Notes under the pieces: generated by a model
Database searches by the model: none
Told to the model about the DNA's origin: nothing
Seen by the model: only the letters and a program-made list of their open reading frames with translations
Shown here: positions 58,168 to 64,000 of the stretch, one piece after another
How the letters are laid out: every line of letters begins with the position of its first letter
Numbering within the stretch: position 1 is the stretch's first letter
Origin: Atrina japonica
Taxonomy: Eukaryota > Mollusca > Bivalvia > Pterioida > Pinnidae
Reading direction: 5' to 3'
Length of the DNA: 64,000 bases
Assembly: GCA_030159075.1 (NCBI GenBank)
Contig: BROG01000139.1
Coordinates: forward strand, 604,001 to 668,000
Position numbers and translations under genes: made by a program

Positions 58168-59808
58168 TGGAGAGGAGAGAAAGTTTATTGAGGAAATGTG
58201 GCAGGAACTTTCATTATCTTGGCCCCCATCATTAATCATATTAACTAACAGGAAGCAACTGACGTTTGTTTAGCAGACTTCAGCAGATATGTATACTGTA
58301 ATAGTCAAATTATGTCTCTGCTTAATACATTTTTTTTCTCTTTCTCACTTGTAGGGTTAATTGAAACGGATAAATTTTACCATTCCTCGCTCTGCCATAC
58401 TTAATTATAATATGTTGTTCAGTTTCAAGGAATTTCTTTTTAGTTTCTCTTGATTTCTGTAGAAATGATTTGAAATAGCAAGTACTAAATTGGTGAAATA
58501 ATTATCTGGGATAGCAAACATAGTTTGTATTTAGTTTTTGCGATAAAAATAATGACTTTATAGTTCTTTCAGGTTATCACTATAGTTTTATTTTCCAAAG
58601 AACACAAATTATAGTTTTTTCCCCCAGCTAGTACATCCATACCGTGTGCTGTTGCTGTGTGATCTGTATTTATTTTGAGCTTTCAGATTCAAAGTCTGCA
58701 AAATCTCAGTTTAGACAGATACAGAGTGTTTCAGAAGTGTAGGGGTTGTATTGTATTGCTGTCAGAGGTGTATCTGGTCATAGCTAACCAATTAATCCCT
58801 CCCAAACAAATTTGGACTGGAATGATGTATAGATTATAGATAATTCTCCAGAAATATCATATAATGAAATGTTAAAAATAATCACAAAAGCAGAAGAAAC
58901 CATTTTTAAAAATATTCATGTCATTTTTCATGTCTAAATGCTGGTATAAAGGTTTTATAAATGGCAAAGGGTGGCTCAAAATATATTTCCACATCTTGTC
59001 TGAGCACGTGTATGGAATATTGTGTCTTAATACTCCCGAGATGCAAGAAGACCACATGTATGACATTTTGAGATTAGAACCTTTGTATACTCAACATAAA
59101 TACCAAGTTTATGAGTGCAAAACTATATACAAATATTTATATCCACCGATTTACGATTTACGAAATTCTTTCACTTTTACCTGGAACTTCTTCAACAATG
59201 TGTAATCACATAGAACTTAACCTTTGTAGTTCAGAAATGTATAAAATAAATCATATAACATGCACAGGTAATTGCGTAATTCTTACGAGCTACGTACATC
59301 AAAAGACCAGATAATTAGAATTTTATTGAACGGTGCACCAATCCTGGTATGTACAATAAAAATTACAGTGTGTTATTTACCCTGCACAGGAGTTTACAAA
59401 GAATTTTTCCATGATGAAGCAAATGATTAGCAATTGTTCTTTGAATTATCGGTAGATTAGATTAAGAATTATCGTTGGGTGTTTGACCTCCCACCTTACA
59501 TAGTCAAGTATGGTACGAACAATGTAGCTGAATTACAATTTAATTATTGGAGATAAAAAAATGAATAAACGAAAAAGGAGAATTTTTAATACAAATTTTG
59601 ATAAAATCGTTCAACAAATTTTACTGACCTTGTTCTTATATCCAGTACATTAATCAATTTCAAAGGTATCCATGTTCAATTGTCGAAAAGTATTTTGTTT
59701 GTTTTTGTTTTTGTTTTTTTAAAGATAAACATCAATACATATTTGATGTGATCATTAAGCATTGTCCAGAAAGTAAATCAATAAAAAGAAATAGATAAAC
59801 GGCTGATG
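58168..59808. other. No recognised feature
   Basis: AT-rich, with no array or family copy. The 95-codon frame at 58918-59205 has no recognisable motif or splice sites. Confidence 0.4.
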
Positions 59809-60294
59809 TATAGTCAAACCTGCATTAAAGGTCACCTCTGTATAAAGGACACCTGCCTATAAAAGCCTTTCAAACTTAACCTTTTTTTTAACTTTTTAAC
59901 CATTAGACTGCTAGGCACAACTGAAGTTGTTTTTTCTGACTCATCATTGTAGATGTTGTCATACAGGGTTTTCACCTGTACAGGTGACAATGACATATTA
60001 CTCAAGATATGACAGTATCCTTGTAAAGTATAAATACTGACAAACATTTGATGTATGTTATATCTCTGTATCTTGTGCACTTTTTGAATTATCTGAAATC
60101 AAAACGTGTATCTTAATTTCTTTTAATTAATGCAACAGTGAGGGCCTATATTGACTCAAGTAATGTAGCAGTCGAAGGGTAAACGGTTAATAATGAATAA
60201 ACCTCTTTATAATACATGTATAAGGGCCACCTGTCTTTAACGGCTACTTTTGTCAGTTTCTCTTCGGTGGCCTTTGTAGACAAATATGACTGTA
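59809..60294. mobile_element. Family E-like MITE split by a nested TTAA element
   Basis: Left part TATAGTCAAACCTGCATTAA then CACCTCTGTATAAAGGACAC; right part AAGGGCCACCTGTCTTTAAC through GACAAATATGACTGTA. Removing 59896-60190 leaves an element of about 190 bp, the normal E length. Confidence 0.65.
59896..60190. mobile_element. TTAA-flanked element nested in an E-like MITE
   Basis: TTAA at 59896-59899 and 60187-60190. The left end CCATTAGACTGCTAG and the complement of the right end CCGTTTACCCTTCGACTGCT share CC..TT and GACTGCTA, with an indel between. About 287 bp between the TTAA sites. The interior is unlike A, B or F, so it is a different family using the same target. Confidence 0.6.
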
Positions 60295-60719
60295 TACATA
60301 AAGACTTTGAAATGAAAACTGTGAATGAAAAAAATATATAAGTACAAATGTACCTAGTTTAGAAGTAGGTAAGGAGTGTTGTCTAAATGTGGAGATGAAA
60401 AGATGTAATTCTGATCTTTTTCATTACTTCACACACATTTGGTGGACTTTTTCAAGTGAAACATACCGCCACTTAGAATTAATTATGACAGGCTTGCAGA
60501 CATTTTTATCCTTGTCTAGAGTAGATCTTCATTCTGTAAGTCGGTTAGCTGTTAGAGAAAAATGTGTATATTAGCTGTAACAGCATTGTGTATGGTAAAT
60601 AAATGGCTTAGCAATGCAAGGGAGATAACTAGGTTTTCCACATGGCCACTTGAAGATGGGGAAGATTGAAATACATACTATGATGTCACAGCATAAACAC
60701 TACTCCCAAATATACGAGG

Positions 60720-60732
60720 TGGGGGGGGGGGG
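60720..60732. repeat. Poly-G tract
   Basis: A run of about 13 G, isolated. Confidence 0.85.
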
Positions 60733-60816
60733 ATTTACACTTGCACTTACACACAACGTTGCTGTAGATACCGTAGTTGAAATTGATGTATCTATGATAA
60801 TATCTAATGTAGACAA

Positions 60817-60907
60817 TTAACTCATACACCCCTTAAAGACACATTTGGACTGCTCTGTGTCATTGATTTTCAGTAGAGTTCATTATCTTCAGGGGCAGAT
60901 GGTTTAA
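60817..60907 (-). mobile_element. Family A TTAA element
   Basis: TTAA/CTCATACACCCCTTAAAG at the left and CTTCAGGGGCAGATGGT/TTAA at the right. Followed after only 37 bp by a family F copy. Confidence 0.78.
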
Positions 60908-60943
60908 GACCTAGGATTGAAAAGTTCTAGATAATCAGCCCTT

Positions 60944-61025
60944 TTAACCCTACAGACCATAATAGACTGGTCTAATGCAACAGAAAAGGGCATACCATTA
61001 AGTTACTTCGGGGTGAAAGTGTTTA
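60944..61025 (+). mobile_element. Family F TTAA element, copy 2
   Basis: TTAA/CCCTACAGACCATAATAG at the left and CGGGGTGAAAGTG/TTTA at the right. GACTGGTCTAATGCAACAG shows its relation to family A (GACTGGTCTAA), while AAAAGGGCATACCATTAA is specific to F. Confidence 0.72.
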
Positions 61026-62331
61026 GATAAGGGTAACAGTAACACAAATTTTAGAATTTCATGATACTTTGGTTTAAGATTGTGTAGAGGTGCTGTGAAC
61101 TTATGTGTCAGATTAGGTGGCCACAGCATCAGCCTTTCATGACATTCTTTTGCCTCGGTGTTAAAGAAAAATAATTTTTATGTCTTTCAGGTTGATAATT
61201 TTGATAGTAACTGATGGGACCTAGGCTTATGTAGCATCAATTCTAACATTTTTTATACCACATATTTTTTTATACAGCACAAATTCTCTGTACAGTGCGT
61301 CACATTATAAACCGGTACAACTTCCAAAAACCTGTGATTAATTTATTTTGGACTCGTATGGTTTGTGGACTTACTGCACAATTACCTTTGCAAATTCACT
61401 AATTAGTTTATATCTGGGGAATTTACCACGATGTAATTGTTACCTGTGTAGGCATTGCATTGTTGATCACGTTCCAGGTACAGCGTTTTACGATCCATGG
61501 TATTAGATTGATCTGTGTGTCTACGTGATGTCATACCAGGTTGTTATCTCGTGATGATATTGAAGCGTTATAGCAGCTTTTAATCGTGTGGGTATATATA
61601 TACACCAGATCGGCAGTTATGATAATGAAGAAATATCATTAAAAGTGAAACAAGCTGTATCATAATGCTATGTTGCATTATGCTCTCTACGAAGCTGCGG
61701 CAATAAATATCGTAGGAAAGAGAACTCATTATAATTTCGTCTGACAGCATGAATGAAAAATTCGGGATTCATAATCTATAGTAATATACATTGGAAGTCA
61801 TTATGGTTTCGAAGAAAGAGTGGACTATTTTGGGAAGAATTCAAGATAAACCCATATTCCCACTAATGAATGCTAAAATATGTAAAAAAAAATTGTAGCT
61901 TGCTGGGACTCTTCCTACTCTGTTTTTTTAAATTGCAAAATCCTCTCATTTTAATTTGAGGTATCTGCTTTTTGAGAAATAAAAAAAAAAAGAAAAAAGA
62001 ATGATAATAACAAATAACGTGTATTTGCTTTGGAATGTAACTGTCGGTTCTCTGTCATTGCCGTGTACAGCATATGTATTATTCAGACTATTTTGTCTGA
62101 ATCAGAAGATCAAAGTCTCGAAAACTCTTTATCTAATTCCTCTGGATGCTGCAATGTTTATTTGTAGCATTTCTTATTTAAATAGCAAAAAATAGGTAAC
62201 TATGTTGTTGAAGATGAAATCCTCGTTTTACGGAATATTTTCTGAGTGCACTGACCTAGATAATTATGAACATGTTGTTCAGATGTTACTACGGTGTGTT
62301 GTACTGGAGTAGTTATAAGTTTAATTTGTAA
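61026..62331. other. No recognised feature
   Basis: AT-rich and free of arrays. Short poly-A/T runs only. Confidence 0.4.
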
Positions 62332-62515
62332 TACAGTAAAACCTGTATTTAGAGACCACCCCCACCAGCCACTGAAATGTGGTCTTACAAGACAGATAGT
62401 CTTTCAAAAGAGGTTTAATATAAATAATTATTTAATCAAGCGGTTTTCAAAATGTGGTCTCAAAAGACATGTGGTCTTTGATGAGAGTGGTCTCTCAAGA
62501 CAGGTTCCACTGTAT
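62332..62515 (-). mobile_element. Family C pogo-like MITE, intact ends
   Basis: TACAGTAAAACCTGTATTTA at the left and AAGACAGGTTCCACTGTA at the right, each next to TA. GCCACTGAAATGTGGTCTTA sets its orientation opposite to 18448. Confidence 0.82.
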
Positions 62516-62569
62516 ACATGTAGCAGGTACATTTATTTGTCATACTGGTTTGACTTGCAAATATATTCG

Positions 62570-62650
62570 GGCGCCTCCATGGCCGAGTGGTTAGAGCATT
62601 GCGCTTTAAATCACAAGGCCTCTCACTCATCAGCCATCTTAGGAATAGGG
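62570..62650 (+). mobile_element. SINE S1 head fragment
   Basis: CCTCCATGGCCGAGTGGTTA then GAGCATTGCGCTTTAAATCA: the best-preserved S1 A-box region in the window. The sequence leaves S1 after CCTCTCACTCATCAG, so the body and tail are absent. Confidence 0.7.
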
Positions 62651-62755
62651 ATATTAGGCAGCTAATGAGCTATATATACTAATACAGAGTTACCTCCAAT
62701 CCTCCCAGCTAATTTTGTTCCACATCTGAATTGAAATTGAACTGCCCCTTTTAAA

Positions 62756-63418
62756 GTGACATTAAATAAATTGACAGGTCTGTGAGAGTGAAATTAACTC
62801 ATCACCTCCTGAAAAACAATGGACTCTGCCTTAAATCAATGACTTGGACCAGTCCAAATGTGTCTCTAGGGGTGAATGAGTTAATAGACTGACAGATTTG
62901 ACATTAATAGACTGACAGGCCTTCCATTTTGACATTAATAGACTGACAGGCCTTCAGATTTGACATTAATAGACTGACAGGCCTTCCATTTTGACATTAA
63001 TAGACTGACAGGCCTTTCATTTTGACATTAATAGACTGACAGGCCTACAGATTTGACATTAATAGACTGACAGGCCTTTAGATTTGACATTAATAGACTG
63101 ACAGGTCTTCAGATTTGACATTAATAGACTGACAGGCCTTCCATTTTGACATCAATAGACTGAAAGGTCTTTAGATTTGACATTAATAGATTGACAGGCC
63201 TTTAGATTTGACATTGATAGGCTGACAGGTCTTCAGATTTGACATTAATAGACTGACATGTCTTCAGATTTGACATTAATAGACTGACAGGCCTTCAGAT
63301 TTGACATTAATAGACTGACAGGCCTTCCGTTTTGACATCAATAGACTGAAAGGTCTTTAGATTTGACATTTAAAGACTGACAGGTTTGTTAAATTGACAT
63401 TAAATTAAGTGTCAGGTT
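62756..63418 (+). repeat. 31-bp minisatellite, about 17 copies, carrying a TTAA insertion
   Basis: Unit TTAATAGACTGACAGGCCTT then CAGATTTGACA, with CCATTTTG and TTTAG variants in the second half. A higher-order pattern is visible: CCATTTT and CAGATTT units partly alternate. Units at both edges are degenerate. The first unit is separated from the rest by the A element at 62794. The unit itself contains TTAA, providing repeated target sites. Confidence 0.93.
62794..62884 (+). mobile_element. Family A TTAA element inserted in the 31-bp array
   Basis: TTAA/CTCATCACCTCCTGAAAAA at the left and GGGGTGAATGAG/TTAA at the right, both TTAA exact. The sequence left of it (GACAGGTCTGTGAGAGTGAAA) is the first 21 bases of a repeat unit, and the sequence right of it resumes TTAATAGACTGACAG, so the insertion is in register at the unit's own TTAA. 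Confidence 0.85.
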
Positions 63419-64000
63419 CTTCAGAGAAATATTATGAAGAACTTGCAAACTGCGAAATCCACCATGGCGGAGGTATAACTTTATGGCACTACCTTGTAAC
63501 AGGTGACATTATGACACACAAATGGATCTTGACGAGGTGTAGAAAAACAGACAACCGACCATAATTTGGCAATGAATCGGTGTTTGGTGACACAAACAAA
63601 AATAAATAATAGTTAACATAAATCTTAAGTTAGCATTCCAAAGTGTGTTGTTAAGTTTGAGATTATTTCACCTTAACACAAACTTGTCAGAATTCCTTTG
63701 GAAACCACTGACAGAATGTTTAGGGATGTATTTAAAGAGTCTTATGTTTTCAAAAACAGATGTCGCAAAATAAAAAAAACAACATCTCTTTGCAGGTTTT
63801 GACCATTATCAATTTAAAAGTGTAATAAGTAACAACATTGAACAGTCAAGGAATGCCGTTTAGCTGTGAACATTCTATCAGCTTTACGTTTACAATCAGA
63901 TAATTAGTATGTCAACATTTTCGTATTAAAAAATATACTGTTTTTGTATCGGCTAAATAAAAGAATCGGTGATTGATTAAATGCCATTGTTTCGTTTGAT
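63419..64000. other. No recognised feature
   Basis: AT-rich sequence to the end of the window, with no array, family copy or credible open frame. Confidence 0.4.

Overview
The window looks like animal nuclear DNA, most likely from a mollusc and probably a bivalve. It is AT-rich and has no prokaryotic gene organisation. It is full of microsatellites, minisatellites, tRNA-derived SINEs and short inverted-repeat elements. The recurring alternating motif TACATGTACATGTA and the SINE tail ending in a motif like TTGTTGAGTGTGGCGTAAAAC are features I associate with bivalve genomes. That assignment is inference from sequence texture, not from a database search.

I found no protein-coding gene I can defend. 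All open frames are short, and many of the longest are simple repeats read as protein. Three places have exon-like or promoter-like properties on the + strand: a CCAAT/E-box/GC-box cluster followed by a GTAAGT donor near 1330-1460, a 73-nt acceptor-to-donor island at 35936-36008, and a segment ending in a near-perfect donor at 53756. They would fit a window that is largely intronic or intergenic around a + strand gene, but each is weak alone.

The clearest content is transposable-element biology. (1) Families A (about 90 bp), B (about 205 bp) and F (about 82 bp) are short elements with related terminal sequence, flanked by TTAA on both sides, in about 20 copies. One B copy sits inside a family C element exactly where other C copies carry an empty TTAA. 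One A copy sits in register inside a 31-bp minisatellite, and a further TTAA-flanked element sits inside a family E element. (2) Families C, D, E, G and I are 150-190 bp palindromic elements that begin TACAGTRRAACCT and end with its complement, consistent with non-autonomous pogo/Tigger-like (Tc1/mariner) elements using TA. (3) A 372-bp element at 28479-28850 has a perfect 8-bp target duplication and TAGAGCTGTTATC termini, as expected for hAT. (4) Further inverted-repeat families occur at 12920/50172, 17811/55607, 14537, 21931 and 45124. (5) At least two tRNA-derived SINE families are present (S1 and S2), plus isolated tRNA-like fragments.

Tandem repeats form the second layer: a 21/40-bp array (3211-3915), 42-bp (13339), 15-bp (11570), tetranucleotide (16363-16975), 27-bp (29520-30108), a 19-bp array (31660), a roughly 98-bp array built from a G element half (32336-32932), 19-bp (35700), 63/93-bp (40052-40700), 20-bp (46430-46880), 80-bp (48344-48722) and 31-bp (62756-63418). 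TA, CA, GA and poly-C tracts are scattered throughout.

Region by region: 1-9 kb is dense in TTAA elements, SINE copies and TA tracts. 9-17 kb mixes MITEs with simple repeats. 17-29 kb carries dispersed C/D/E/G elements and the hAT copy. 29-34 kb is mainly tandem arrays. 34-46 kb holds three near-complete SINEs, the exon-like island and the 63-bp array. 46-53 kb is minisatellite, S2 and B elements. 53-62 kb is comparatively repeat-poor. 62-64 kb ends in C, a SINE head and the 31-bp array.
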